DNA from: Neoarius graeffei
Taxonomy: Eukaryota > Chordata > Actinopteri > Siluriformes > Ariidae
Direction of reading: 5' to 3'
Length of the DNA: 64,000 nt
Assembly (NCBI RefSeq): GCF_027579695.1
Contig: NC_083572.1
Location: forward strand, 18,328,421 to 18,392,420
The notes under the pieces were generated by a model. It did not search any database. It was given only the letters and a program-made list of their open reading frames with translations, and was not told the origin of the DNA. Shown one piece after another: positions 1-11,019 of this stretch. The position numbers and the translations under genes were made by a program. The stretch's first letter is position 1; each line of letters starts with the position of its first letter.

Positions 1-729
1 CTAATGACGTTTGCTTGTATTTCCTGTATTTGCTCTGTGTGTGTTCACCTCGGAATCTGCCTCTTCATTGTGAGAGAGCAAAAAGATAAGCGCAACCATT
101 AGTGTGTTCTTTTAGAGGCATTTAAATGGCCTGCGTTCTATAAAGGGCTGATTGTGCAGTGCTGTAGGTGTGGGTGCTATCCACTGTGATGAACTGTTCT
201 GGACTGTGCTTAGATATCAACGTTGTCTTTCATCACACATCGCCCACTACTGCTGTCTCACCCACCCACTCGCAAGCTCCTCACTGGCCCTGCCATCCTT
301 TTATACTATCACTGACCTTGTATGTCAAACCAAACAACATTGTTCACAGTCCTTTGATATAACCCAAAAGAAGCTATTCAAAGACAAGCCAGCCTTCTAC
401 TTCTTAAATAAGGTGTTCTTGTTACAGGCCATGTGTGAAATTGTCTTTTGAGGCATTTGTTAGAAACATCAGTAGCAGAACAAAATACAATGGAAACAGG
501 TGCACCTTTTCGGAAAGGTATGTGCTTGGGAAATCGCGTCTACAAAGATGAAGACTTACTTCATTCGTCCCTCTGGGGGAAAGTTTAAAGGCTTTATGTA
601 GAACCCTGCAACATTTTCAGAGCTCTTTCTCAGTCCAGCACCTTAAGGAAGCTAAGAGCTATTCTAATAACCCATAAGAAAGAATGCATTTCCTGGAAAG
701 CAATGACACATATAGCAATGAATCAGATA
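1..729. other. No gene recognised
   Basis: I see only short open frames without recognisable protein motifs and no terminal repeats. This may be unique intergenic sequence or an unrecognised old repeat. Confidence 0.4.
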
Positions 730-1200
730 CACTATATGGCCAAACGTTTGTGGACAACTGACCATAACACTCGTGCTTTTGAACATCCCATTAGAGAGTT
801 CGTTCCCTTTTGTTGTTATGATAACCTCCACTCTTCTGGGAGGGTTTGTACAAAATTTTAAGTGTTGCTGTGAGGATTCGCCCATTCAGTCACAAGAATA
901 TTAGTGACGTCAGACACTGATGTTGGGCGAGAAGGCCTGGAGCACAGTCAGAATTCCAATTCATCCCAAAGGTAGTGGTCAGGGCTCTGTGCAGGACACT
1001 CAAATTTTTCTACACCAGCCTTCGCAAGCCATATGTTCATGGACCTCATTTTGTTCACAGGTGCAATGTAGTGCTGCAACAAGTTATAGCCCCTTAGTTC
1101 CAGTGTTGGGAAGTTTTAATGCTACAAGTATATCTTATACAATTGCATGTTTCCAACTTTGTGGCAACAATTTGGGGAAACCTAAATATGTGATGCAGCT
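730..1200 (-). mobile_element. Degenerate Tc1-like element (family A, copy 1)
   Basis: The left end reads CACTATATGGCCAAACG after a TA dinucleotide, as for a Tc1 terminal repeat. The body matches, base by base over most of its length, the second relic at 35282-35782. Both carry antisense remnants of the C-terminal part of a Tc1 transposase, with many stops and indels. The right terminal repeat is not clear, so the end is approximate. It cannot encode an active protein. Confidence 0.7.
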
Positions 1201-1345
1201 GATAAGGAAGGCATCGATGATGGAGCCCAGAATGGATTAGAAGAGGAAGAGGATGATGCCCTCAGGGCACTTTTCTGTGATGTACTGGTAGTCGTAGCCG
1301 ATGGTAGCCTCGTTTCCATGAAGAAGAAGAGGAAAGCAGACACAT

Positions 1346-2190
1346 ATGGTACAGGCTTGTAGTACTCGAGTCCAGGACTCGGATTTGAGTCTGACTTGTA
1401 TCCTAATTTTAATTTTGCCTAATTTTGCCCTAATTCGTGACTTGACTTGGACTCGAGCGCTGATGATTCAGACTTGGACTCGGACTCATGTATTAACTGC
1501 ATTCGGACTCGTAAATTGGAGACGATGAGTTGGATTTTTTCTTTATTTTTTGTAACATGCCATAATAATTTGGCACAGGATATTTATATCTACATTAATT
1601 TGTATACTAATTTCATGCAAGAGAATGCACATTCATCTGCTCATACATCATGTTCAGGAACAAACTAATGTTAATCGGGCTAAAATGCCTGGAGAGAAGC
1701 CCCTAGGATTGTCTGCTTTGCTTATACAGACTTCTCGTGCAGTGGGAAAAAATGCACTGCTATGTGTTCCGTATGTAGAAGAACTATTGAGGAGATGACA
1801 GGGACAACCTCGAACTTCACTTGTCATTTGGCAAGACTCCACCCAGAGAAGTAAGTGACACACTATGTTCATTGCTCTGTTGATAGCGGGGCTTGCTGAC
1901 CGATGAACTAGCTAGTGTTAGCCCTCTCTCATGTTATTTGCCCTGTTGATAATGGGCGGGGCTTGCTGAGCGATGAACAAGCTTTTTATCTGCAGCCTAT
2001 TAACTAAAATGGAGCAGTCAAGCAGGAGCGTTAGTCCAACACAGTAACAGAGACTGTTTCACATAAAGGCAGCAACAGCCACCATCAAATGGTACGGTTG
2101 GAGTCTTGTTCTTGGACTCGACTCAGATCAATTGTAGATTCAACTCAACTCGCAATTTTCTTTAAATGACTTGAACTTGACTCAGTCAAG
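1346..2190 (+). mobile_element. hAT-like relic with BED zinc finger and ACTCG-rich ends
   Basis: Both ends are rich in the words ACTCG and GACTCGAG (1358-1515 and 2098-2150), which gives imperfect inverted ends. Around 1742-1850 the + strand encodes a short BED-type finger: CSVC, about 20 residues, then HLARLH and a stop three residues later. BED fingers head hAT transposases, so I infer a decayed hAT element. No DDE domain is seen, and no clean 8-bp target duplication was found. Confidence 0.5.
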
Positions 2191-2302
2191 TTTTGCATTT
2201 GCGTTGTGATGCCCAGATGTTCACCAACTTTTGGCCATGGTTCATTTGAAAACATTCTTCTGTTCACACTAAAATATTTTATACCTACTAAAATGCATCT
2301 TG

Positions 2303-2315
2303 TTGAAAACAAGAT
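2303..2315. repeat. Left target-site duplication of SINE at 2316-5212
   Basis: TTGAAAACAAGAT here matches TTGAAAGCAAGAT at 5213-5225 with one mismatch. The two brackets define the outermost SINE of a three-level nest. Confidence 0.85.
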
Positions 2316-2602
2316 CCATCCATCCATCCATCCATCCATCCATCCATCCATTATCTGTAGCCGCTTATCCTGTACAGGGTTGCAGGCAAGCTGGAGCCTA
2401 TCTCAGCTGACTATGGGCGAGAGGCAGGGTACACCCTGGACAAGTCACCAGGTCATCACAGGGCTAACACAGAGACACACAAACAACCATTCACACCTAT
2501 GGTCAATTTAGAGCCACCAATTAGCCTAACTTGCATGTCTTTGGGGGAAACCGGAGCACCCAGAGTAAACCCATGCAGACACGAGGAGAACATGCAAACT
2601 CT
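2316..2602 (-). mobile_element. tRNA-headed SINE, 3' part (interrupted copy; head at 5122-5212)
   Basis: On the minus strand this is the tail and body of the common SINE of this window. It begins, read in + orientation, with a (ATCC)n microsatellite at 2316-2350, the SINE's 3' tail. It breaks off at 2602 inside the segment before the promoter head, and the head resumes at 5122. The missing centre is a hAT insertion. The subfamily is the one with a GGAT-type tail. Confidence 0.9.
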
Positions 2603-2689
2603 CAGGGGCGGATCTAGAAAAATATTTATGGGGTGGCAAGAGGGGGGCAGGAATTTTTGAGGGGTGGCAACGTATTACAGACGTATATA

Positions 2690-4339
2690 CAGTTAGGTCC
2701 ATATATATTTGGACACTGACACAAATTTTGCTTTTTTACCTGTTTACTGAAACATATTCAAGTTATAGTTATATAATGGACATGGACATAAAGTCCAGAC
2801 TTTCAGTTTTCATTTGAGGGTATCCACATTAAAGTTGGATGAAGGGTTTAGGAGTTTCAGCTCCTTAACATGTGCCACCCTGTTTTTAAAGGGACCAAAA
2901 GTAATTGGACAATTGACTCAAAGGCTATTTCATGGGCAGGTGTGGGAAATTCCTTCATTATGTCATTCTCAATTAAGCAGATAAAAGGCCTGGAGTTGAT
3001 TTGAGGTGTGGTGCTTGCATTTGGAAGATTTTGCTGTGAAGAAAACATGCGGTCAAAGGAGCTCTCCATGCAGGTGAAACAAGCTATCCTTAAGCTGCGA
3101 AAACAGAAAAAACCCATCCGAGAAATTGCTACAATATTAGGAGTGGCAAAATCTATAGTTTGGTACATCCTGAGAAAGAAAGAAAGCACTGGTGAACTCA
3201 TCGATGCAAAAAGACCTGGACACTTACAGAAGACAACAGTAGTGGATGATCGCAGAATAATTTCCATGGTGAAGAGAAACCCCTTCACAACAGCCAACCA
3301 AGTGAACAACACTCTCCAGGAGGTAGGCCTATCAATATCCAAATCTACCATAAAGAGAAGACTGCATGAAAGTAAATACAGAGGATTCACTGCATGGTGC
3401 AAGCCACTCATAAGCCTCAAGAATAAAAAGGCTAGATTGGACTTTGCTAAAAAAACATCTAAAAAAGCCAGCACAGTTCTGGAAGAACATTCTTTGGACA
3501 GATGAAACCAAGATCAACCTCGACCAGAACGATGGAAAGAAAAAAGTATGGTGAAGGCGTGGTACAGCTCATGATCCAAAGCATACCACATCATCTGTAA
3601 AACACGGCGGAGACAGTGTGATGGCTTGGGCATGCATGGCTGCCAGTGGCACTGGGTCACTAGTGTTTATTGATGATGTGACACAGGACAGAAGCAGCCG
3701 GATGAATTCTGAGGTATTCAGAGACATACTGTGTGCTCAAATCCAGCCAAATGCAGCCAAACTGATTGGTCGGCATTTCATAATACAGATGGACAATGAC
3801 CCAAAACATAAAGCCAAAGCAACCCAGGAGTTTATTAAAGCAAAGAAGTGGAATATTCTTGAATGGCCAAGTCAGTCACCTGATCTCAACCCAATTGAGC
3901 ATGCATTTCACTTGTTAAAGACTATACTTCAGACAGAAAGGCCCACAAACAAACAGCAACTGAAAACCGCTGCAGTAAAGGCCTGGCAGAGCATTAAAAA
4001 GGAGGAAACACAGCGTCTGGTGATGTCCATGAGTTCAAGACTTCAGGCAGTCATTGCCAACAAAGGGTTTTCAACCAAGTATTAGAAATGAACATTTTAT
4101 TTACAATTATTTAATTTGTCCAATTACTTTGGAGCCCCTGAAATGAAGGGATTGTGTTTTAAAAAATGCTTTAGTTCCTCACATTTTTATGCAATCATTT
4201 TGTTCAACCCACTGAATTAAAGCTGAAAGTCTGAACTTCAACTGCATCTGAATTGTTTTGTTCACAATTCATTGTGGTAATGTACAGAACCAAAATTAGA
4301 AAAATGTTGCCTCTGTCCAAATATTTATGGACCTAACTG
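2690..4339 (+). mobile_element. Tc1-like transposon, family B (1650 bp)
   Basis: Ends CAGTTAGGTCC and GGACCTAACTG are flanked by TA (2688-2689 and 4340-4341). Long inner inverted repeats run GGACACTGAC/CTGTCCAAATATTTATGG. It contains one broken transposase gene on the + strand. It sits inside the hAT element and is therefore the youngest layer of the nest. Confidence 0.95.
3047..4085 (+). pseudogene. Tc1-like transposase, frameshifted with one stop
   Basis: Cut-and-paste DDE transposase acting on the terminal repeats of its own element. The natural start is ATG 3047 (MRSKELSMQVK). The N-terminal third is a helix-turn-helix pair (IREIATILGVAKSIVWYIL). The catalytic residues are visible in the pieces: D in WTDET (about 3499), D in MDNDPKH (about 3790) and E in NPIEH (about 3895), with 34 residues between the last two. 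An extra A in a seven-A run near 3450 shifts the frame, and TGA at 3552-3554 lies in the corrected frame. The remaining frame is open from about 3555 to the stop at 4085. Length about 340 codons is normal for Tc1. Not functional as read. Confidence 0.92.
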
Positions 4340-5121
4340 TATACTGAATTTAATCACAGTTATCACAGTTTGATGACAAATAGTATGTACACACTACAAA
4401 AGGGCATGGGCTGCCATTTAGAAACTCATACAGACAAACTTAATCTCATGCTTTTATTGTTCATGAAGAACACACATTCTCAGATGAGGTCTATACCGTT
4501 TCTGGACAGTTTTATACTGTATATGCAAAAGAACAGACACTAAAAAATAACAACACTGCTTCAAGTTCAGCATGATTTAAACCATTTACACCAGTGTCAC
4601 ATTTTATATATTTTTTCTCACGCTTTGTAAAGGCTCACCAGTGAGCATAACATGAACTTGTAATGCCTACAACAGCTGAATGCGGCGATTTCCATGTTGC
4701 TCAGCAAAACACTTCACATTACATGTATAGTTAGCTAAATAACGTTCTCCAACCTGATTTTTATCCTCTCAAAATCAGCATCGCAACTATGCTAGCACTG
4801 TTCATTCATTATAATTTCATTTCTTGATAGACAGTTAATCAGCTTTTACCTCTTTCTTCCCGTGTCTCCTTTCCTCACGACTCCTGGCTCCCTCGCTTTG
4901 CGCCTCTCAATTTTCCAAAACAACCAATCTCTGGCGTTATCTCGTGCTGGATTCGCCGCAGTCGGACATTGGAAATTCGCGCATGTAAATGTCAAATTGG
5001 CCGTAATTTTTCTTTGAATTCGTCGCTGCCAACTGGGGTGACAGCAGGGGTAGCAAGACTTCCTTTTAGGGTGGCATTTGCCACCCTATGCCACCCCGGT
5101 AGATCCCCCCATGCAAACTCT

Positions 5122-5212
5122 GCACAGAAAGGCCCTCGTCAGCCGCTGGGCTCGAACCCAGGACCTTCTTGCTGTGAGGCAGCAGTGCTAACCACTACAC
5201 CACCGTGCTGCC
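5122..5212 (-). mobile_element. SINE promoter head, separated from its tail by the hAT insertion
   Basis: Minus-strand continuation of the SINE at 2316-2602. It holds the B-box region (GGGTTCGAGCCC read on the minus strand) and the A-box region (TAGTGGTTAGCACTGC). It ends at the right target duplication TTGAAAGCAAGAT (5213-5225). Confidence 0.9.
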
Positions 5213-5326
5213 TTGAAAGCAAGATATAAGAAAAAAACCAAAGATATTTGAAAACGTTGACGTCTATCTCATGATATGACATGGAAGATCTAGCTCCTGG
5301 ATTATTTGTTTTGGATTTCTTGGGGC

Positions 5327-5701
5327 GGTGGCACGGTGGTGTAGTGGTTAGCGCTGTCACCTCACAGCAAGAAGGTCCTGGGTTCGAGCCCCGGGGCCGG
5401 CGAGGGCCTTTCTGTGTGGAGTTTGCATGTTCTCTCCGTGTCTGCGTGGGTTTCCTCTGGGTGTTCCGGTTTCCCCCACAGTCCAAAGACATGCAGGTTA
5501 GGTTAACTGGTGACTCTAAATTGACCGTAGGTGTGAATGTGAGTGTGAATGGTTGTCTGTGTCTATGTGTCAGCCCTGTGATGACCTGGCGACTTGTCCA
5601 GGGTGTACCCCGCCTTTCGCCCGTAGTCAGCTGGGATAGGCTCCAGCTTGCCTGCGACCCTGTAGAAGGATAAAGCGGCTAGAGATAATGAGATGAGATG
5701 A
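5327..5701 (+). mobile_element. tRNA-headed SINE, full length, GAGAT tail
   Basis: About 375 bp. The head carries a pol III A box (TAGTGGTTAGCGCTG) and B box (GGGTTCGAGCCCC), followed by a conserved body and a tail of (GAGAT)n. It is bracketed by the 13-bp duplication GATTTCTTGGGGC at 5314-5326 and 5702-5714. It resembles a tRNA only in the head, so it is a retroposon and not a tRNA gene. Confidence 0.95.
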
Positions 5702-5714
5702 GATTTCTTGGGGC

Positions 5715-6148
5715 TGCTTCTGACATGATCCATCTCCAACAAATCCAAAACAATGTATTACAGTTAATTTAATTCCTATTGGTGACATTTTGACCACTAT
5801 TTTACCACTGAAAATAGCTCCGTACAACATAAACACTGCATTACTGTGTGCAAGATTAAGTAATTTGCATTCATTGCTGTACAACTGACCTCTGCATGCC
5901 CAATGCTGTTACTGTCAACAGTCTTTTTTTGTCATTTATCCATCTTTGCTGATGTGCATCATATCAAACCCAGGAACCAGTGCAAACTGGCTAAATGGCA
6001 TAAATCTCCCAGTTTGGGTAGGATGCACAATGCAGAATGTTTTTATTCAATGCAAACAACACTTGAATAGGAAGTCTTAAATAGTCAATTACAGGTAACT
6101 AATAGGCTTCCTTTTCTGATCTGGGCCATCTCTACTATACAACATATG
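5715..6148. other. No feature recognised
   Basis: AT-rich sequence without coding signal or terminal repeats that I can see. Confidence 0.4.
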
Positions 6149-6150
6149 TA

Positions 6151-7761
6151 CAGTGGTGCTTGAAAGTTTGTGAACCCTTTAGAATTTTCTATATTTCTGC
6201 ATAAATATGACCTAAAACATCATCAGATTTTCACACAAGTCCTAAAAGTAGATCAAGAGAACCCAGTTAAACAAATGAGACAAAAATATTATACTTGGTC
6301 ATTTATTTATTGAAGAGAATGATCCAATATTACATATCTATGAGTGGCAAAAGTATGTGAACCTTTGCTTTCAGTATCTGGTGTGACCCCCTTGTGCAGC
6401 AATAACTGCAACTAAACGTTTCTGGTAACTGTTGATCAGTCCTGCACACTGGCCTGGAGGAATTTTAGCCCATTCCTCCATACAGAACAGCTTCAACTCT
6501 GGGATATTGGTAGGTTTCCTCACATGAACTGCTCGCTTCAGGTCCTTCCACAACATTTCTATTGGATTAAGGTCAGGACTTTGACTTGGCCATTCCAAAA
6601 CATTAACTTTATTCTTCTTTAACCATTTTTTGGTAGAACGACTTGTGTGCTTAGGGTCATTTTCTTGCTGCATGACCCACCTTCTCTTGAGATTCAGTTC
6701 ATGGACAGATGTCCTGACATTTTCCTTTAGACTTCGCTGGTATAATTCAGAATTTATTGTTCCATCAATGATGGCAAGCCACCCTGACCCAGATGCAGCA
6801 AAACAGGCCCAAACCATGATACTACCACCACCATGTTTCACAGATGGGATAAGGTTCTTATGCTGGAATGCAGTGTTTTCCTTTCTCCAAACATAACGCT
6901 TCTCATTTAAACCAAAAAGTTCTATTTTGGTCTCATCCATCCACAAAACATTTTTCCAATAGCCTTCTGGCTTGTCCACATGATCTTTAGCAAACTTCAG
7001 ATGAGCAGCAATATTCTTTTTGGAAAGCAGTGGTTTTCTCCTTGCAACCCTGCCATGCACACCATTGTTGTTCAGTGTTCTCCTGATGGTGGACTCATGA
7101 ACATTAACATTAGCCAATGTCAGAGAGGTCTTCAGTTGCTTAGAAGTTACCCTGGGGTCCTTTGTGACCTCACCGACTATTACATGCCTTGTTCTTAGAG
7201 TGATCTTTGTTGGTCGAGCACTCCTACAGAGGGTAACAATGGTCTTGAATTTCCTCCATTTGTACACAATCTGTCTGACTGTGGATTGGTGAAGTCCAAA
7301 CTCTTTAGAGATGCTTTTGTAACCTTTTCCAGCCTGATGAGCATCAACAACACTTTTTCTGAGGTCCTCAGAAATCTCCTTTGTTTGTGCCATGATACAC
7401 TTCCACAAACATGTGTTGTGAAGATCAGACTTTGACAGATCCCTGTTCTTTAAATAAAACAGGGTGCCCACTCACAATCTGATTGTCATCCCATTGATTG
7501 AAAACACCTGACTCTAATTTCACCTTCAAATTAACTGCTAATCCTAGAGGTTCACATACTTTTGCCACTCATAGATATGTAATTTTGGATCGTTTTCCTC
7601 AATAAATAAATGACCAAGTAAAATATTTTTGTCTCATTTGTTTAACTGGGTTTTCTTTATCTACTTTTAGAACTTGTGTGAAAATCTGATGATGTTTTAG
7701 GTCATATTTATGCAGAAATATAGAAAATTCTAAAGGGTTCACAAACTTTCAAGCACCACTG
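6151..7761 (-). mobile_element. Tc1-like transposon, family C, near-complete (1611 bp)
   Basis: Terminal repeats CAGTGGTGCTTGAAAGTTTG and its inverse are flanked by TA (6149-6150 and 7762-7763). The wider target is the palindrome ACATATGTA. Inverted repeats extend about 200 bp inward. One transposase gene lies on the minus strand. A deleted sister copy lies at 53841-54911. Confidence 0.96.
6371..7393 (-). CDS. Tc1-like transposase, open frame but altered DDE residue
   Basis: A 340-residue transposase with no stop or frameshift. I place the start at the ATG at 7393 (MAQTKEISEDLRK), the family's usual N-terminus. The frame is open 26 codons further up, but that stretch lies in the terminal-repeat side. 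Order: paired helix-turn-helix DNA-binding domains (about residues 10-110), the GR-rich linker GRVARRKP, then the DDE domain. The first acid is D in WMDETKIEL and the last is E in NPIEML. The middle acid, normally D of DNDPKH, is E here (QQENDPKH). The sister copy at 53841 keeps D. The protein may be made but is probably catalytically weak or dead, since this D binds the metal ion in characterised Tc1/mariner enzymes. Confidence 0.95.
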   Translation of the reverse strand: MAQTKEISEDLRKSVVDAHQAGKGYKSISKEFGLHQSTVRQIVYKWRKFKTIVTLCRSARPTKITLRTRHVIVGEVTKDPRVTSKQLKTSLTLANVNVHESTIRRTLNNNGVHGRVARRKPLLSKKNIAAHLKFAKDHVDKPEGYWKNVLWMDETKIELFGLNEKRYVWRKENTAFQHKNLIPSVKHGGGSIMVWACFAASGSGWLAIIDGTINSELYQRSLKENVRTSVHELNLKRRWVMQQENDPKHTSRSTKKWLKKNKVNVLEWPSQSPDLNPIEMLWKDLKRAVHVRKPTNIPELKLFCMEEWAKIPPGQCAGLINSYQKRLVAVIAAQGGHTRY

Positions 7762-7763
7762 TA

Positions 7764-8225
7764 CATATGTTGAGCAACATCTGCAATAACATGATACAGT
7801 GGCAGAGAAAATGACTAAAGAGTAAAGGTGAACAAGTAGAGCATATTTTGTAAATAATAAATACAAAATTAAGTATATGGAGTTTTACTCTGATTGTTTC
7901 CTGACTTTTCAGACACTCTGTAAATGAACTTGGCTTTGTCATCAGGAAGAAAAAAAAACTAAAAATGAGTTAACACACCTAACTCCCAATATATTTGTTT
8001 GCACTAGTATGACTGATTAAGACAAATTGCTTTATCCTACAGCAATGTGAAGGTAATGTGTGGATCAGAAATGCCATGCTATCAAATGATGTCAGTATGA
8101 CAAAAGTTATTTATACTTTTGCAGGTGAAAAAAGTAGGAGACTGAGGTCAGACTGAGGTAATTTTATTTTAAAGTGTAATATATAGCCCTGGCCTCTTCT
8201 CGAGAGGTATCTAGTTCGATAATAT
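7764..8225. other. No feature recognised
   Basis: AT-rich spacer between the Tc1 and the fold-back element. No coding or repeat structure recognised. Confidence 0.35.
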
Positions 8226-9672
8226 CTGTGAAGAATCTCAGTCATCCAAGTACATAGTAATCTGTGGTTGGTTGAAGAGAGCAACTGGACTTGCTTGAAG
8301 ATTCTTGAAAACGTTTCGCCTCTCATCCTAAAGGCTTCCTCAGTTCTGTCTGATTAATAGGGAGTATCCAGTATTTATCCTCTCATGGATCATCATAGAA
8401 TCCGAATCAGAATGCTGATGGCTGCATTGTAGGTGGCTGATAAAAGATGTCATAGACACCCACCTCTGTTCAATGATGGTCGTTCCAGGTTGACAAAAAT
8501 GAACGATCCTCTCTGGCTAAGATGTCTGCCAGTTTTCTGGAAGTCCTCTCATACTCCCGCACCAGTCGAAGGGATCTCATCCCAAAGTGCGTAGAAACAT
8601 ATCTGTGAAGAATCTCAGTCATCCAGGTACATAGTAATCTGTGGTTGGTTGAAGAGAGCAACTGGACTTGCTTGAAGATTCTTGAAAACGTTTTGCCTCT
8701 CATCCTAAAGGCTTCCTCAGTTCTGTCTGACTAATAGGGAGTATCCAGTATTTATCCTCTCATGGATCATCATAGAATCCAAATCAGAATGCTGATGGCT
8801 GCATTGTAGGCCAAACTGGCAGACATCTTAGCCAGAGAGGATCGTTCATTTTTGTCAACCTGGAACGACCATCATTGAACAGAGGTGGGTGTCTATGGTG
8901 GTGTTTACATTAGACCGTATCCGTATCGTTTTCGTCGCGGATGCACTGTCCGTGCACATTAAAACGCCGGGAAACGACTCCACAGGCGGAACAGTTTGAA
9001 TCCACCAGGGCCCACGTATTCAACTCAGTACGTATCTGATCCGGTGCTGTGTAAACATTGAGGAACGAGGATACGCAGTGCTGAGCTCTAGCTGATGTCG
9101 TCATTGGACAACGTCACTGTGACATCCACCTTCCTGATTCGCTGGCGTTGGTCATGCCACGTTGGTCATGTGACGCGACTGCTGAAAAACGGCGCGAACT
9201 TCACTTCCTGCTATTTGTCCCAAATCACTGCTCATGCGCTTCACTCGCGCGCTCTGTGAGCTGCGCAGGGCCGGAGTGCGCACCCTGCAGAGGGCACTCG
9301 CTGTTCAGGGCGGAGTGATTTGGAGCACAGGATGCCTGCGGAGCTGAGCGTATCCGTGTATTGGCGTTGCTGTGTGCACGCGAATCGTGTATTGGCGTTG
9401 CTGTGTGCACGCGAATCGTTTTAAAAACGTTAATCTGATGATCCGCTGAAACGGTCTAATGTAAACACCACCTCTGACATCTTTTATCAGCCACCTACAA
9501 TGCAGCCATCAGCATTCTGATTCAGATTCTATGATGATCCATGAGAGGATAAATACTGGATACTCCCTATTAGTCAGACAGAACTGAGGAAGCCTTTAGG
9601 ATGAGAGGCGAAACGTTTTCAAGAATCTTCAAGCAAGTCCAGTTGCTCTCTTCAACCAGCCACAGATTACTA
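8226..9672. mobile_element. Fold-back (long inverted repeat) element A, with duplicated arm
   Basis: The left arm at about 8235-8540 pairs as an inverted repeat with 8812-8893 joined to 9484-9672. The gap in the right arm is the MITE at 8897-9472. The spacer 8541-8811 contains a second, direct copy of the outer arm (8600-8810 against 8226-8435, nearly identical). The outer 130 bp, with the words CAGTCATCCA and GCAACTGGACTTGCTTG, are shared with fold-back element B at 49808-50948. No transposase is present. Both arms can be read as the short peptide KLADILAREDRSFLSTWNDH followed by a histidine and a stop, of unknown origin. Confidence 0.75.
8897..9472. mobile_element. MITE with TIR GTTTACATTAGACCGTAT (copy 1)
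   Basis: Ends are GGTGGTGTTTACATTAGACC and its inverse. The interior is GC-rich and non-coding. The same family occurs at 31752-32463, which is longer. A clean target duplication is not visible. The opposite arm of the fold-back shows the empty site (GTCTATGACATC). The superfamily is uncertain; hAT is possible. Confidence 0.75.
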
Positions 9673-9689
9673 GTTTGATAATGAAAGGC

Positions 9690-10410
9690 ATGTAGGGGTC
9701 ACGGAATCTTGCAGTGGTAAATGTTCACTTGAGGACACAGAAGTCCTGGGCAATTCACATGAGTTTGTTCTATTCACTTTTAAAAGTGAGGTGAGTGGTG
9801 CAGGTGTAGAATGTTTCTGATGAAAATTCGATAAAAATGAACAAACCCTAAAAATCTCTGGAAGGCCTCAATGCTTTTAAGAGGTGAGGGGGAGGGGTTG
9901 GCCATTCTGTGACTGTCTGAACTTTCCGTGGTAACACCCTCATTATTAATGATATACCACAAAAAATGTACTCAGCAGGACCTTTTTAACATGCTAGATG
10001 TCTTCATCTATGGAACTGGAATAAAGAAAAAAACAACACACTGACAAATCTGCTGATCATGTCTCAAAGGATGTGATAAATGCCTGGAACAGGCAGGGGA
10101 CATTGACCAGACCATATGGCATTATTAAATATTCATAATGTCCTCAGGTGGCGCTAAATGCATTTGTCCACTCATCACCTTGTCAGATTTTGATCAGGTT
10201 GTATGTTCTATGAACGTCTAGATTTGTCAAGATGGTGGCTGATTTTTGCTATTCTAGGCTGAAAGTCACAAGGTGTGGTGGATAGCAATATTTTAATGGT
10301 GATCTGATTGAGACATTGATGGTCAAGCCAAAGGCCGCCCTCTTTTCTGAGCAAATAAGAGCCCAGAAGATGCTGCTGATGAAGTAGGCCTTAGTTTAGA
10401 GCTTCAGAGA
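9690..10410 (-). pseudogene. Fossil Ty3/gypsy reverse transcriptase
   Basis: Minus-strand translation, with several stops and shifts, gives recognisable gypsy RT pieces in the right order. A segment like the conserved 'GG-D-LNQITIK' block lies near 10330-10390, and the post-catalytic block FQRFLGFVHFYRIFIRN lies at about 9800-9860. No LTRs were seen. It is much more decayed than the gypsy element at 58.7-63.5 kb and is a different lineage in sequence. Confidence 0.7.
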
Positions 10411-10681
10411 TATATTATTACATGACTTTGTTCTTGGTAAGGGTAAGGGGTATGTGACCAACGATAGAGTCATAAAAGAGATCAGGTGGATGGCACAGTG
10501 TATAAGAAGATCACATGCCCTTGCTGCCTAAGTAGCTAAGTAACTAGCTCCATCCATCCATTTTGGCATATCACTACAGTGACATGGCCGCTCTGATGGC
10601 TTCAGCCATCAAAATCTCTAAGGAACGTTACAGTAGTGGTTCCCCATTGCCTTCTACTGGATAGAGGTTTTCTCCTCTCAA
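10411..10681. other. No feature recognised
   Basis: Spacer with no recognisable coding or repeat signal. Confidence 0.3.
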
Positions 10682-10878
10682 CCATTCACACTCACACCTC
10701 TGGGCAATTTAGAGCCACCAATTAGCCTAACCTGCATGTCTTTGGACTGGGGGAAAAACTGGAGCAAACACGGGAAGAACATGCAAACTCCACATAGAAA
10801 GGCCCCCGTCAGCCACTGGGCTTGAACCCAGGACCTTCTTGTTGTGAGGCAACAGTGCTAACCACTTACACCACCAAG
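10682..10878 (-). mobile_element. SINE, 5' half only (old copy)
   Basis: Promoter head and middle of the common SINE on the minus strand, with substitutions in the B box (GGGTTCAAGCCC). The tail half is missing and no target duplication is visible. Confidence 0.85.
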
Positions 10879-11019
10879 TAGATTGCAATATGTAGTCATT
10901 TTCCCCCTCAAAAGAAACCAGGTGGTAAAAAATAAACACACCCTTCCTGGTACATCATGTGACCTACAGGTCTTTGTAAGCATATTAAATGTTTATGTTC
11001 ACATGACAGCGCAATCGGG

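Larger units (their letters stand above)
2603..5113. mobile_element. hAT non-autonomous element inserted in a SINE and hosting a Tc1
   Basis: The left end is CAGGGGCGGATCTA and the right end is the inverse of CATGGGGGGATCTA. Both are bracketed by the 8-bp duplication CAAACTCT (2595-2602 and 5114-5121), the hAT hallmark. The duplicated bases belong to the SINE, so the insertion target is exact. Without the nested Tc1 (2690-4339) the hAT body is about 860 bp and has no transposase, so it needs enzyme from elsewhere. Subterminal sequence repeats 'GGGTGGCA' in both orientations. Confidence 0.85.

Noticed and set aside
2857..3474. 205-codon minus-strand ORF
   Set aside because: Antisense shadow of the Tc1 transposase, with no own motif.
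5334..5400. tRNA gene-like A and B boxes in many places
   Set aside because: They are SINE heads: no cloverleaf, always followed by the same body and tail, and bracketed by target duplications.
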